Of a DNA stretch of 64,000 nucleotides, positions 44,150 through 52,951 are shown piece after piece; the first letter of the stretch is position 1, and each line of letters starts with the position of its first letter. The stretch is from NCBI RefSeq assembly GCF_003968755.1, contig NZ_RYDL01000011.1, positions 48,684 through 112,683 on the forward strand, in the 5' to 3' direction. Source of the DNA: Flavobacterium sp. RSP15 (GTDB lineage: Bacteria; Bacteroidota; Bacteroidia; Flavobacteriales; Flavobacteriaceae). The position numbers and the translations under genes are program-made. The notes under the pieces are model-generated. The model searched no databases, was not told the origin of the DNA, and was given only the letters and a program-made list of their open reading frames with translations.

Positions 44150-45466
44150 CTAGTATCTGTAATATTCTGGTTTGAACGGGCCTTCAACTGGAACGCCAAT
44201 GTAATCCGCTTGATCAGTACGTAACGTCTCTAATTCAACACCTAATTTAGCTAAGTGTAACATGGCTACTTTCTCATCAAGATGTTTTGGTAACATGTAC
44301 ACATCATTGTTGTATGCCGCACTGTTTTTCCATAATTCGATTTGAGCCAGTGTTTGGTTAGTAAAGGAGTTACTCATTACAAAACTTGGGTGACCTGTAG
44401 CACAACCAAGGTTTACCAAACGGCCTTCAGCCAATACAATAATATCATTTCCAGCAATCGTGTATTTATCAACTTGAGGTTTGATTTCGATTTTTGATGC
44501 ACCGTGGTTAGTGTTCAACCAAGCCATATCAATTTCGTTGTCAAAATGTCCAATATTACAAACGATAGTTTTGTCTTTCATTTTCTCAAAATGAGAACCC
44601 AAAACAATATCTTTATTTCCAGTAGTGGTAATGATAATATCAGCAGTTGCAATAACTGTATCTAATTTTTTTACTTCAAAACCGTCCATCGCTGCTTGAA
44701 GCGCACAAATTGGGTCAATTTCAGTAACCGTAACAATAGAACCAGCACCTCTAAAAGAAGCTGCTGTCCCTTTACCTACGTCACCGTATCCACAAACGAT
44801 TACTCTTTTTGCAGCAAGCATCAAGTCAGTTGCACGACGAACTGCATCAACTGCTGATTCTTTACAACCGTATTTGTTGTCAAATTTCGATTTAGTAACC
44901 GAGTCATTCACGTTGATTGCCGGCATTGGCAATGTTCCTGCTTTTACTCTTTCGTATAATCTGTGTACTCCAGTGGTAGTTTCTTCGGATAATCCTTTGA
45001 TTCCTGCAACTAATTCCGGGTAACGGTCTATAACCATATTGGTCAAATCCCCACCGTCATCAAGAATCATGTTCAATGGTTTTCTGTCTTCACCAAAAAA
45101 TAATGTTTGCTCAATACACCAGTCAAAATCAGGTTCGTTCAACCCTTTCCAAGCATATACCTGAATTCCAGCAGCAGCAATCGCTGCAGCAGCCTGATCT
45201 TGTGTAGAGAAAATGTTACAAGAACTCCAAGTAACTTCAGCACCAAGAGCGATCAACGTTTCAATCAAAACTGCAGTCTGGATTGTCATGTGCAAGCATC
45301 CCGCAATACGAGCACCAGCAAGTGGTTGTTCGTTTTTGTATTCCGCACGAAGCGCCATTAAACCTGGCATTTCAGCTTCTGCTAATTCAATTTCTTTTCT
45401 TCCCCAAGCCGCCAGGGAAATGTCTTTTACTTTGAAAGCCACAAAAGGCATAGTTGTAGTACTCAT
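44150..45466 (-). CDS. ahcY: adenosylhomocysteinase (S-adenosylhomocysteine hydrolase)
   Basis: Reversibly splits S-adenosylhomocysteine to adenosine and homocysteine using bound NAD+. The homocysteine goes to MetE. Motifs: start [32 protein letters not shown] (substrate-binding), catalytic [19 protein letters not shown]-binding [20 protein letters not shown] ([12 protein letters not shown]), and the C-terminal YKPEYYRY-type tail (PFKPEYYRY). 438 aa is standard. A TAnnTTTG box lies at 45528-45535 on the minus strand. Confidence 0.98.
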   Translation of the reverse strand: MSTTTMPFVAFKVKDISLAAWGRKEIELAEAEMPGLMALRAEYKNEQPLAGARIAGCLHMTIQTAVLIETLIALGAEVTWSSCNIFSTQDQAAAAIAAAGIQVYAWKGLNEPDFDWCIEQTLFFGEDRKPLNMILDDGGDLTNMVIDRYPELVAGIKGLSEETTTGVHRLYERVKAGTLPMPAINVNDSVTKSKFDNKYGCKESAVDAVRRATDLMLAAKRVIVCGYGDVGKGTAASFRGAGSIVTVTEIDPICALQAAMDGFEVKKLDTVIATADIIITTTGNKDIVLGSHFEKMKDKTIVCNIGHFDNEIDMAWLNTNHGASKIEIKPQVDKYTIAGNDIIVLAEGRLVNLGCATGHPSFVMSNSFTNQTLAQIELWKNSAAYNNDVYMLPKHLDEKVAMLHLAKLGVELETLRTDQADYIGVPVEGPFKPEYYRY

Positions 45467-45527
45467 TTATAGTATATTTGTAATTACTTCGTCCGTTCGC
45501 CTTTCAGGCTCGGGTGAAAATTTTTTG

Positions 45528-45535
45528 CAAATTTA
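45528..45535 (-). promoter_or_regulatory. candidate -7 element of ahcY
   Basis: Minus strand TAAATTTG matches TAnnTTTG, 61 nt before the ATG. No TTG at the -33 distance. Confidence 0.5.
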
Positions 45536-45647
45536 CGCAATAACTTTAGAATTTTACGGTTTTCCAGAAGATTTATGAATTGTTTAATTCGCTAATCTTT
45601 TGAACATTAACTAAATAATTTCTTTAAGCTGAACTTGTTTCAGTTTC

Positions 45648-45727
45648 TGGAGCTATTTCCCGTTATTCGCTATATCTTTTTACACGCAAAAAAGCGTGAA
45701 AAAAGGATATCACTGCTACCGGGGCTA
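45648..45727 (-). repeat. dispersed hairpin repeat, copy D
   Basis: Minus strand TAGCCCCGGTAGCAGTGATA, then a stem of 12 bp with one mismatch (45676-45687 with 45694-45705), then AGATATAGCGAATAACGGG and AGCTCCA. Ends 20 bases before the PPTase start. Confidence 0.82.
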
Positions 45728-45747
45728 AAAATCAAGATCACAACACG

Positions 45748-46377
45748 ATGCCACTTTATAAAATCATACGTCCTAATGCCGCCACCCAAATTTTAATTTG
45801 GAAAATAACGGAACCTTTCTCCGAATTAAACCAACAGATTGTTCTTAATGTAAACAATCAAAATCGACTGGACGGAATGAAATCCGAAATGCACCAACGC
45901 GCCTTCCTGAGCGTTCGTAAGGCATTGCAACAAGCCGGATATACTGATTTTGATTTGTATTATGACACCTTCGGAAAGCCCCATTTACACGATGGAAAGC
46001 ACATTTCCATCACACATTCTCATGAGTTTTCGGCCATTATAATCAGTACTGAAACCGTGGGAATCGACATTGAATTGCAACGAAATAAAATCATCAAAAT
46101 AGCACATAAATTTTGTGATAGCGAGTTTCAATTCTTGGATATGGACAGTGAAGAATATATCCGAAAATTAACGGTTATTTGGGGTGCCAAAGAGGCTATT
46201 TTCAAAATTAGAAACGAAAAAGGAATCAGTTTCAAAGACCATATAAACGTTCATTCATTTGAATTAAATACTAAACAAAATAAAGCTAAACTTCATTTTA
46301 ATAATGTATTGAAGGATTTCAATATTCATTTTGAAGAAATACAAGATTTTACGTTAGTCTATGCTTTCGAAAAATAG
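45748..46377 (+). CDS. 4'-phosphopantetheinyl transferase (Sfp/AcpT-type)
   Basis: Transfers 4'-phosphopantetheine from CoA to acyl carrier proteins. The 209-aa protein shows the two family motifs: VGIDIELQRNKI (Mg-binding Asp/Glu) and WGAKEAIFK (the WxxKEA motif). An HTSHE-type ISITHSHEFSAI segment is also typical. Probably primes fatty acid or polyketide carrier proteins. Same strand as GGGP synthase, 138 nt downstream. Confidence 0.9.
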   Translation: MPLYKIIRPNAATQILIWKITEPFSELNQQIVLNVNNQNRLDGMKSEMHQRAFLSVRKALQQAGYTDFDLYYDTFGKPHLHDGKHISITHSHEFSAIIISTETVGIDIELQRNKIIKIAHKFCDSEFQFLDMDSEEYIRKLTVIWGAKEAIFKIRNEKGISFKDHINVHSFELNTKQNKAKLHFNNVLKDFNIHFEEIQDFTLVYAFEK

Positions 46378-46515
46378 TACACAGTATTTCATCGCGCAGT
46401 TTGTCATTGCTTTGCCCGTACTGGTTAAGCAATGAAAAGACAATTAATAAGCAACAATATAAAGTATCAGAAATCCGTTTAAATCCACAAAATCCGCGTT
46501 ATCTGCGTACCAAAA

Positions 46516-47235
46516 ATGACAAACATTTATAACGAAATCATCCAATCTAAAGTCGAATGTCAAAAGCTCCTGGCGATTCTTCTGGATCCTGATAAAATAG
46601 TTCTGGTGAATTTACCTAGTTTAATTTCAAAAATCAATCAATCACCCGCAACACATATTTTCATTGGCGGAAGCCAGGTTGAAAACAACATTTTAGACGA
46701 ATTAATTATAGAAATAAAAAAAAGCAGCACATTGCCTATCGTTTTATTTCCTGGAAACCCATCTCAGATTTCAGATAAAGCCGATGCAATTTTATTTTTG
46801 TCTTTAATTTCTGGTCGCAATCCTGATTTTTTAATCGAACACCAAGTAAAAGTGGCACCCATTTTAAAACAAACCCAACTCGAGATCATTTCTACCGGTT
46901 ATATTTTGATTGAAAGCGGCACTGAAACCGCAGTAGAACGCATTAGTAAAACAAAGCCTTTAGATAGAAATAATCTGGATTTAGCATTGGCTACGGCACT
47001 AGCGGGAGAAATGTTAGGTAATAAACTGATTTATCTCGAAGCGGGAAGTGGCGCTAAACAAGCTGTTCCGTTAGAAATGATTGCATTAGTTACGCAAAAT
47101 ATTGAAATTCCGTTACTTGTTGGTGGTGGTATTGTAGATTTGCAGGGAATTCAAAACGCGTATGCTGCCGGAGCCGATCTAGTAATTATAGGAACCGCTT
47201 TTGAAAAGGATATTAATTTTTTTAACCTTAATTAA
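46516..47235 (+). CDS. geranylgeranylglyceryl-phosphate synthase family protein
   Basis: TIM-barrel prenyltransferase of 239 aa that joins geranylgeranyl diphosphate to sn-glycerol-1-phosphate. Visible: AILLDPDK near the N-terminus, IFIGGSQ, LFPGNPSQIS, TGYILIESG, YLEAGSGAKQAV and VGGGIVDLQGIQNAYAAGAD with the phosphate-binding Gly. This GGGPS/PcrB family is known in Bacteroidetes as the larger, hexameric group. It feeds on isoprenoids made by dxs and prenyl synthases. It overlaps the PnuC start by one base (TAATG). Confidence 0.93.
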   Translation: MTNIYNEIIQSKVECQKLLAILLDPDKIVLVNLPSLISKINQSPATHIFIGGSQVENNILDELIIEIKKSSTLPIVLFPGNPSQISDKADAILFLSLISGRNPDFLIEHQVKVAPILKQTQLEIISTGYILIESGTETAVERISKTKPLDRNNLDLALATALAGEMLGNKLIYLEAGSGAKQAVPLEMIALVTQNIEIPLLVGGGIVDLQGIQNAYAAGADLVIIGTAFEKDINFFNLN

Positions 47236-47864
47236 TGATAGACTATTTTTTTTCGCAGTACAGCGAGTATTCAACATTAGATATTATCTTGGAAATTATA
47301 GCTGTCATTTTTGGACTATGGAGTGTTTGGTACGCCAAAAAAGACAATATTCTGGTTTTTCCAACCGGATTAGTGAGTACGTCCATATTTGTGTATTTGC
47401 TCTGGAAATGGACCTTGTGGGGTGACATGATGATTAATGGCTATTATTTTGTAATGAGTATTTATGGCTGGTACCATTGGACCCGCAAAAAAGGCGATAC
47501 GAAAGAATTCCCAATTTCAAAAATTTCAAGTTCTGAAAAACGAATTGCGATAATTCTTTTTATATTTACGGTCGCTTTTGTGGTTTCAGTATATCACTAT
47601 TTTGGTAAATTTACCACTTGGTATGCCTATGTAGATACATTTATTACAGGGATTTTCTTTGTGGGAATGTGGCTCATGGCCAAAAGGAAAGTCGAGAATT
47701 GGGTATTTTGGATTATTGGAGATGTAATTTCCATTCCGTTGTATTTTGCCAAAGGCTATACCTTTACCAGTTTTCAATACATAGTATTTACAATAGTTGC
47801 CATTTTTGGCTATTTAGAATGGAAGAAAATCTCAGACAGCTCTCAAACGGAGTTACAAAAATAA
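47235..47864 (+). CDS. pnuC: PnuC-type transporter (nicotinamide riboside or thiamine)
   Basis: Seven-helix membrane transporter of 209 aa. Motifs: WSVWYAKKDNILVFPTGLVS, KWTLWGDMMINGYYFVMSIYGWYHW and WVFWIIGDVISIPLYFAKG. PnuC proteins carry nicotinamide riboside and need a phosphorylating kinase on the inside; a NadR-like kinase is fused in the next gene, which overlaps by 46 nt. In Bacteroidetes, PnuC homologues called PnuT carry thiamine, and here a TPP-controlled receptor lies 2.7 kb downstream, so thiamine is a real alternative. Confidence 0.88.
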   Translation: MIDYFFSQYSEYSTLDIILEIIAVIFGLWSVWYAKKDNILVFPTGLVSTSIFVYLLWKWTLWGDMMINGYYFVMSIYGWYHWTRKKGDTKEFPISKISSSEKRIAIILFIFTVAFVVSVYHYFGKFTTWYAYVDTFITGIFFVGMWLMAKRKVENWVFWIIGDVISIPLYFAKGYTFTSFQYIVFTIVAIFGYLEWKKISDSSQTELQK

Positions 47865-49939
47865 TTAAAATAGCTTTATTTGGTCCTGAAAGCACTGGCA
47901 AAACTACCTTGGCCAGACAGCTTGCAGACTATTATAAAACGGAATGGGTTCCGGAGTTTGCACGTGATTACCTGCAAGAAAAGTGGGATTTAAGTCAGCA
48001 AATATGTACCGTTGATGATATGCTGCCCATTGCTTACGGTCAAGCTAAATTAGAAAATGAACGAACGCTGATTGCCAATAAATATCTTTTTTGTGATACG
48101 AATCTAATGGTGACCAAAGTTTTTTCGGAGGTGTATTACAACTATTGTGATCCTTTGTTGCATGAAGCAGCTCGCGCACATGAATACGATTTGTTTTTTC
48201 TGACAGATATTGATGTACCCTGGGAAAAAGATGATTTGCGAGACAAAGCAGAAGGAAGAGAATCTGTTTTTGCCGTGTTTAAACAATCTTTAATCGATAA
48301 TAATAAACCATTTATAACCCTTTCCGGAGACCAGGATTTGCGTCTCAAAAAGGCAATTGCAAGTGTTGATGACTTAACTTTAGCAAGGGAACTCGGGTTT
48401 TCCTCGGATGATTTTCTGTATATTCAGGAGTATGGAATCTCAATGAAAGACATTCAAAAGCAATTGAATTTTTTTAAAAACGGTATCCCCAAAGCAGATT
48501 TGGTTCGTCCGGCAACAGTGTCTAATGGTATTTTAAAGCTATCTGAAAAAGATTTTCAAGAAAAATCCCTTTTTTTTGATACCCATAAATCAAATTTAAA
48601 ATTACAGAAATTTGTGCCTGCTTCCGGAGCAGCCAGCAGAATGTTTAAGTTTTTGGCGGAATTTATAAATGAATTTGATGTTGAAAATGAATCAATTAAT
48701 TCCTATATCAACCGAAAAAAAGCAAATAAACTTGCTGTTTTTATCGTGGGAATGGAAAAACTTCCCTTTTTTGAAGCAATCGATAAACGACTCAGAGCCG
48801 AGTATGCCGCTTTTGATACTTTAGATCCAAGTTTGAAAAATTATTATTTTATAAAATTCATTTTATCATCTGATTATTTTGACTTTGCAAATCAGCCAAA
48901 AGGGACTCTTCCTTTTCATAAATACAAAACCCATATTGCAACTCCTGTGGAAGAGCATTTACAGGAATGTACGCATTATACGAGCACTAATAACTGTTCT
49001 TATTTGCATTTTACAGTGTCAGAATCCCATCAAAAAAAGTTTGAAAGCCGCATTGATGCAATTAAATCTAAAATTGAAAAGCAATCGGGTGTAACAATAC
49101 AGGTTAGTTTTTCCTATCAAAGCAAGCGAACTGATACACTTGCGGTTACTATGAAAAACAAGCCGTTCCGAGATGAAAAGGGACAATTAGTTTTCAGGCC
49201 CGGAGGACACGGTGCTTTGATAGCCAATTTGAATGATTTAGAGGCTGATATAGTATTTATCAAAAACATTGACAATGTAATTCAAAACAATTTAGAGAAA
49301 ATTTCTTTGTACAAAAAAGGGTTGGCGGGAATTTTGCTGGCAATACAGCAGCAGGTTTTCAGGTATTTAAACGCCTTGGATACTGTGGCAATTGAGTCCG
49401 CGTTTGTAGATGAAATTATTCTTTTTTTGAAGGAAAAATTGAATACTACAATGAAGGACGGTTTTCATACATATACTCTGGACAATAAAATCAAGGAAAT
49501 AAAAGCGATTTTAAACAGGCCGATTCGCGTATGCGGAATGGTAAAAAACGAGGGTGAACCCGGAGGAGGGCCGTTTTGGGTCCGGGATCTTCAAGGAGGA
49601 ATTTCATTGCAAATCGTAGAAGGTTTCCAAGTCGATTTGGCAAACGACAATCAAAAGACAATTCTGGATGCTGCTACCCATTTTAATCCGGTTGATTTAG
49701 TCTGTAGCCTAAAAAATTATAAAAAAGAGAAATTTGATCTCACTCACTTTGTGGATTATAGTAGTGGTTTTATTGTGGAAAAAAATGTAGCTGGCAAAAA
49801 CATCAAAGGGTATGAATTGCCTGGTTTATGGAACGGCGCAATGGCTAAATGGCTGACTGTGTTTGTTGAGGTGCCTTTGATTACTTTTAATCCGGTCAAA
49901 ACGGTGAATGATTTGTTGAAACCGGCACATCAGTTCTAA
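47819..49939 (+). CDS. fusion: NadR-like ATPase/kinase and DUF4301 domain protein
   Basis: A 706-aa protein joining two domains. Residues 1-190: NadR-type P-loop kinase (AAA_28), with Walker A GPESTGKT at 22-29, EWVPEFARDYLQEKWD, CDTNLMVTKVFSEVYY, and DIDVPWEKDDLRDKAEGRE, fitting nicotinamide riboside (or vitamin) kinase. From about 190 to the end: DUF4301 (DDFLYIQEYGISMKDIQKQL, PASGAASRMFKF, FRPGGHGALIANLNDL, GMVKNEGEPGGGPFW). I chose ATG 47819, within pnuC, because it gives the kinase start; the frame opens at 47618. Unusual if the domains are separate in relatives. Confidence 0.88.
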   Translation: MEENLRQLSNGVTKIIKIALFGPESTGKTTLARQLADYYKTEWVPEFARDYLQEKWDLSQQICTVDDMLPIAYGQAKLENERTLIANKYLFCDTNLMVTKVFSEVYYNYCDPLLHEAARAHEYDLFFLTDIDVPWEKDDLRDKAEGRESVFAVFKQSLIDNNKPFITLSGDQDLRLKKAIASVDDLTLARELGFSSDDFLYIQEYGISMKDIQKQLNFFKNGIPKADLVRPATVSNGILKLSEKDFQEKSLFFDTHKSNLKLQKFVPASGAASRMFKFLAEFINEFDVENESINSYINRKKANKLAVFIVGMEKLPFFEAIDKRLRAEYAAFDTLDPSLKNYYFIKFILSSDYFDFANQPKGTLPFHKYKTHIATPVEEHLQECTHYTSTNNCSYLHFTVSESHQKKFESRIDAIKSKIEKQSGVTIQVSFSYQSKRTDTLAVTMKNKPFRDEKGQLVFRPGGHGALIANLNDLEADIVFIKNIDNVIQNNLEKISLYKKGLAGILLAIQQQVFRYLNALDTVAIESAFVDEIILFLKEKLNTTMKDGFHTYTLDNKIKEIKAILNRPIRVCGMVKNEGEPGGGPFWVRDLQGGISLQIVEGFQVDLANDNQKTILDAATHFNPVDLVCSLKNYKKEKFDLTHFVDYSSGFIVEKNVAGKNIKGYELPGLWNGAMAKWLTVFVEVPLITFNPVKTVNDLLKPAHQF

Positions 49940-49952
49940 AATTTACGCATCA

Positions 49953-50357
49953 ATGGAAATAGAAAAAATCGTATCCGAATTAAGTTTTAAAGCAGTCCGC
50001 AGCAGTGGAGCCGGCGGTCAGAACGTAAATAAAGTATCCTCTAAAGTGGTGTTGACTTTTGATCTGCACCATTCTCTGGCTTTAACGGACGAAGAAAAAC
50101 TTTTGATTGCAACTAAATTATCGTCCAGACTTACCACTGATGCTGTTTTAATTTTAAATTGTGAGGAAGACCGAAGTCAATTTAGAAACAAAGAACTCGT
50201 AATCAAACGATTTTTGGAATTAATAAAAAATGCATTGCTTGTTCCAAAAGAAAGAAAACCCACCAGAATCCCTAAATCAGTCATTAGAAAAAGAATAAAG
50301 GATAAAAAGACTATTTCTGAAGTCAAGAAAAACAGGAGAAAACCAAATTTAGAATAA
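49953..50357 (+). CDS. arfB: peptidyl-tRNA hydrolase ArfB (alternative ribosome rescue)
   Basis: A 134-aa release-factor-like protein with the GGQ motif in SSGAGGQNVNK and a basic C-terminal tail (IPKSVIRKRIKDKKTISEVK). It frees stalled ribosomes by hydrolysing the peptidyl-tRNA ester. It lies 13 nt after the fusion gene and is probably co-transcribed. The next promoter, TACTTTTG at 50398, then drives the thiamine unit. Confidence 0.93.
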   Translation: MEIEKIVSELSFKAVRSSGAGGQNVNKVSSKVVLTFDLHHSLALTDEEKLLIATKLSSRLTTDAVLILNCEEDRSQFRNKELVIKRFLELIKNALLVPKERKPTRIPKSVIRKRIKDKKTISEVKKNRRKPNLE

Positions 50358-50397
50358 GATTTTATTTTTTATTTTCTAAAATTCGAACAAAAAAAAC

Positions 50398-50405
50398 TAC
50401 TTTTG
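50398..50405 (+). promoter_or_regulatory. -7 element of the TPP-controlled transcript
   Basis: TACTTTTG (TAnnTTTG) ending 10 bases before the aptamer's first conserved base (50415), as expected for a start around 50412. Confidence 0.6.
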
Positions 50406-50414
50406 CGCTGTCTC

Positions 50415-50485
50415 AAAGGGGTGCTCTAAATAACGAGCTGAGATCATACCCAACGAACCTGGGCGAGTAATGTCGCTAAGGGAAA
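50415..50485 (+). ncRNA. TPP riboswitch (THI element)
   Basis: AAGGGGTGCTCT, then GAGCTGAGATCATACCC, AACGAACCTGGGCGAGTAAT, GTCGCTAAGGGAAAAA: every conserved block of the thiamine pyrophosphate aptamer in order. It precedes a TonB-dependent receptor gene. High TPP should block receptor expression, perhaps through the hairpin at 50488-50526. Confidence 0.95.
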
Positions 50486-50487
50486 AA

Positions 50488-50526
50488 ATGACAAAGAAAA
50501 TAGCGTGCACACTATCTATTTGTCAT
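50488..50526 (+). promoter_or_regulatory. hairpin after the TPP aptamer
   Basis: ATGACAAA (50488-50495) pairs with TTTGTCAT (50519-50526), with an inner ATAG/CTAT helix. No T-run follows, so it may act on translation or pair alternatively with the aptamer. Confidence 0.5.
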
Positions 50527-50594
50527 AGGAAACAATCATTTATTAATTTAACAAAAGGAATAATTCCCCCTTTTATTCGTAATCTTATTTACGG

Positions 50595-52742
50595 ATGAAT
50601 ACTATTTTAGTCTCAAAGTCTCAAAGTCTTAAAGTTTCAAAGTCCAAGAATCTGACATATTTTATGTCTTCTATCTTTCTCTTTACATCATTTATCTCTT
50701 TTTCTCAAGTTAAAGACACTACGAAAGTAAACCAACTTGATGAAGTCTTGGTTTCGGCGGTGCGGGTCACTACTAAAACGCCGGTAAGTTTCAGTAATTT
50801 GAACAAAAAGGAAATCAAATTCCGAAACTTAGGACAGGATATTCCTATTTTAATGAATTATTTGCCGTCAGTTGTGACGACTTCTGATGCGGGAAATGGA
50901 GTAGGGTATACCGGAATTCGCGTACGTGGTAGCGATGCAACAAGAGTGAATGTCACTATCAACGGAATTCCTTACAATGATTCTGAAAGTCAGGGAACCT
51001 TTTGGGTAAATATGCCAGATTTTGCTTCATCATTAGAAAGTTTGCAATTGCAACGTGGCGTAGGAACGTCTACGAATGGAGCGGGTGCTTTTGGGGCGAG
51101 CTTAAACATGTTGACGGACAATTTTGCCAAAGAAAGCTCTGGTGAAATATCGAACTCTGTGGGTAGTTTCAATACCAGAAAACACACCGTAAAATTCAGT
51201 ACGGGTTTGATGAACGACCATTTTGAAATCGCAGGAAGGTTATCAGCTATCAAGTCTGACGGGTTTGTAGATCGTGGCGCTTCTGATTTGAAATCCTATT
51301 TTCTGCAGGGAACGTATGTCGGCAAAACGACTTTGATAAAAGCATTGGTTTTTGGAGGTACTGAAAAAACGTACCAGTCTTGGAACGGAATAGATGCAGA
51401 AACGCTGCAGAATGACCGAACGTTTAATTCATCAGGTGCTTTTACGGACGAGCAAGGAAATGCTCGTTTTTATGATAATGAAACGGATAATTACCAGCAA
51501 GATCATTCTCAATTGCATTGGAACGAAAAAATATCTGAAAGATGGAGCACTAATTTTGCATTGCATTACACGAGAGGAGAAGGTTTTTTTGAAAATTATA
51601 AGGAAGACGCTGATTATAGGGATTATGGATTAGAGCCTACTGGTGGAGTTTCAACAACGGATTTAGTGCGTCAAAAATGGTTGGAAAATGATTTCTACGG
51701 AACTACTTTTTCTGCTAATTATAAGGATGAAAATCTGGATGTGATTTTTGGTGGTGGTTGGAACAAATATGAAGGCGACCATTTTGGAAAAGTGATTTGG
51801 GCACGAAATGCTTCTCAGAGTGAATTGGGAGATCGCTATTATGATGATTATGCCAATAAAACGGACGGGAATGTTTTTGTGAAAGCCAATTACCAAATCA
51901 CAGAACAGCTAAGTTTATTTGGAGATTTGCAATATCGTTCAGTGAATTACAAGGCTAATGGTGTTCAACCAACACTTGTGGATGATACGTTTAATTTCTT
52001 TAACCCTAAAACGGGATTAACTTATACGATCAATTCCGGAAATTCCGTGTATTTGTCTTATGCCAGAGCCAATCGCGAACCAAATAGAAGTGATTATGAA
52101 GGCGGAAACGTAAAACCAGAAAAGCTAAATGACTTTGAATTGGGGTGGAGATATATTGCGGAAAAAGTACAATTTAACTCGAATGTGTATTATATGGCCT
52201 ATAAAGACCAATTGATTTTGACAGGGAGTTTAGACGATGTAGGTGCTCCGATACGTTCGAACAGCGAAAAAAGTTACCGCTTAGGACTTGAAGTGGATGT
52301 TACAATAGCGTTGACAGACCAATTGATTATTCGTCCTAATTTTACCTTGAGTGCCAATAAAAATTTGGACTTAGCTGTTGAAGGTCAAAATTACGGAACT
52401 ACTGAAATCGCGTATTCACCATCCGTTATTGCAGGAAATATTTTGGTCTATACGCCCATTGAAAATCTTCATATTTCGTGGTTGCAAAAATTCGTTGGGG
52501 AACAATACATGAATAATATAGAATTGCCGGCAGCAAAGTTGGCAGATTATTTTGTGAATGATTTGAATGTGGCGTACACCTTTAAACCCAAATCAATTTT
52601 TAAAGAAATAATTGTAACAGGTCTTGTAAACAATTTTTTAGATAAAAAATATGTTTCTAATGGCTACATGTATGATATTTATCCGTATTATTATCCACAA
52701 GCAGGAATTAATTTCTTGGTGGGATTGACGTTGAGGTTTTAG
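50595..52742 (+). CDS. TonB-dependent receptor, thiamine-type (TPP-riboswitch controlled)
   Basis: Outer-membrane barrel of up to 715 aa: signal segment (SSIFLFTSFISFSQ), a TonB box-like DEVLVSAVR, plug domain (SVVTTSDAGNGVGYTGIRVR, GSDATRVNVTINGIPYND) and 22-strand barrel ending in LTLRF, a terminal Phe. The upstream TPP riboswitch points to thiamine or a thiamine precursor as cargo. The start is uncertain: ATG at 50664 would begin at the hydrophobic signal and leave tandem 8-mers (50609-50646) in the leader; ATG at 50595 would translate them. Confidence 0.92.
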   Translation: MNTILVSKSQSLKVSKSKNLTYFMSSIFLFTSFISFSQVKDTTKVNQLDEVLVSAVRVTTKTPVSFSNLNKKEIKFRNLGQDIPILMNYLPSVVTTSDAGNGVGYTGIRVRGSDATRVNVTINGIPYNDSESQGTFWVNMPDFASSLESLQLQRGVGTSTNGAGAFGASLNMLTDNFAKESSGEISNSVGSFNTRKHTVKFSTGLMNDHFEIAGRLSAIKSDGFVDRGASDLKSYFLQGTYVGKTTLIKALVFGGTEKTYQSWNGIDAETLQNDRTFNSSGAFTDEQGNARFYDNETDNYQQDHSQLHWNEKISERWSTNFALHYTRGEGFFENYKEDADYRDYGLEPTGGVSTTDLVRQKWLENDFYGTTFSANYKDENLDVIFGGGWNKYEGDHFGKVIWARNASQSELGDRYYDDYANKTDGNVFVKANYQITEQLSLFGDLQYRSVNYKANGVQPTLVDDTFNFFNPKTGLTYTINSGNSVYLSYARANREPNRSDYEGGNVKPEKLNDFELGWRYIAEKVQFNSNVYYMAYKDQLILTGSLDDVGAPIRSNSEKSYRLGLEVDVTIALTDQLIIRPNFTLSANKNLDLAVEGQNYGTTEIAYSPSVIAGNILVYTPIENLHISWLQKFVGEQYMNNIELPAAKLADYFVNDLNVAYTFKPKSIFKEIIVTGLVNNFLDKKYVSNGYMYDIYPYYYPQAGINFLVGLTLRF
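50609..50646 (+). repeat. tandem AAGTCTCA-like 8-mers at the receptor 5' end
   Basis: About five imperfect units of AAGTCTCA. They encode SKSQSLKVSKSK if translated from 50595. Similar AAGTC runs occur near 40589 (after the metzincin gene), so they may be noncoding low-complexity sequence. Confidence 0.65.
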
Positions 52743-52761
52743 TATAATGATTATAGTTGAC

Positions 52762-52796
52762 AAAAAACCATCACGAGCAATTTTGATGGTTTTTTT
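52762..52796 (+). terminator. terminator of the TonB receptor gene
   Basis: AAAAAACCATCA pairs with TGATGGTTTTTT, followed by T's. Confidence 0.88.
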
Positions 52797-52951
52797 GGTT
52801 CTATTATAAAGGATTACTTTTCTGACTTTCTGATTCAAATAAATATTTACTATTCCAGTATCTATAATTAAACACTAAAACCCCAAAAGCTCAAAACTGA
52901 ATTGATTAATTTTGTATTATAAAATTAATTTTTGAATTTAATTAAAGGAAA

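Noticed and set aside
50609..50646. CRISPR-like short tandem repeats
   Set aside because: Units of 8 bases without spacers. Simple tandem repeat, not CRISPR.
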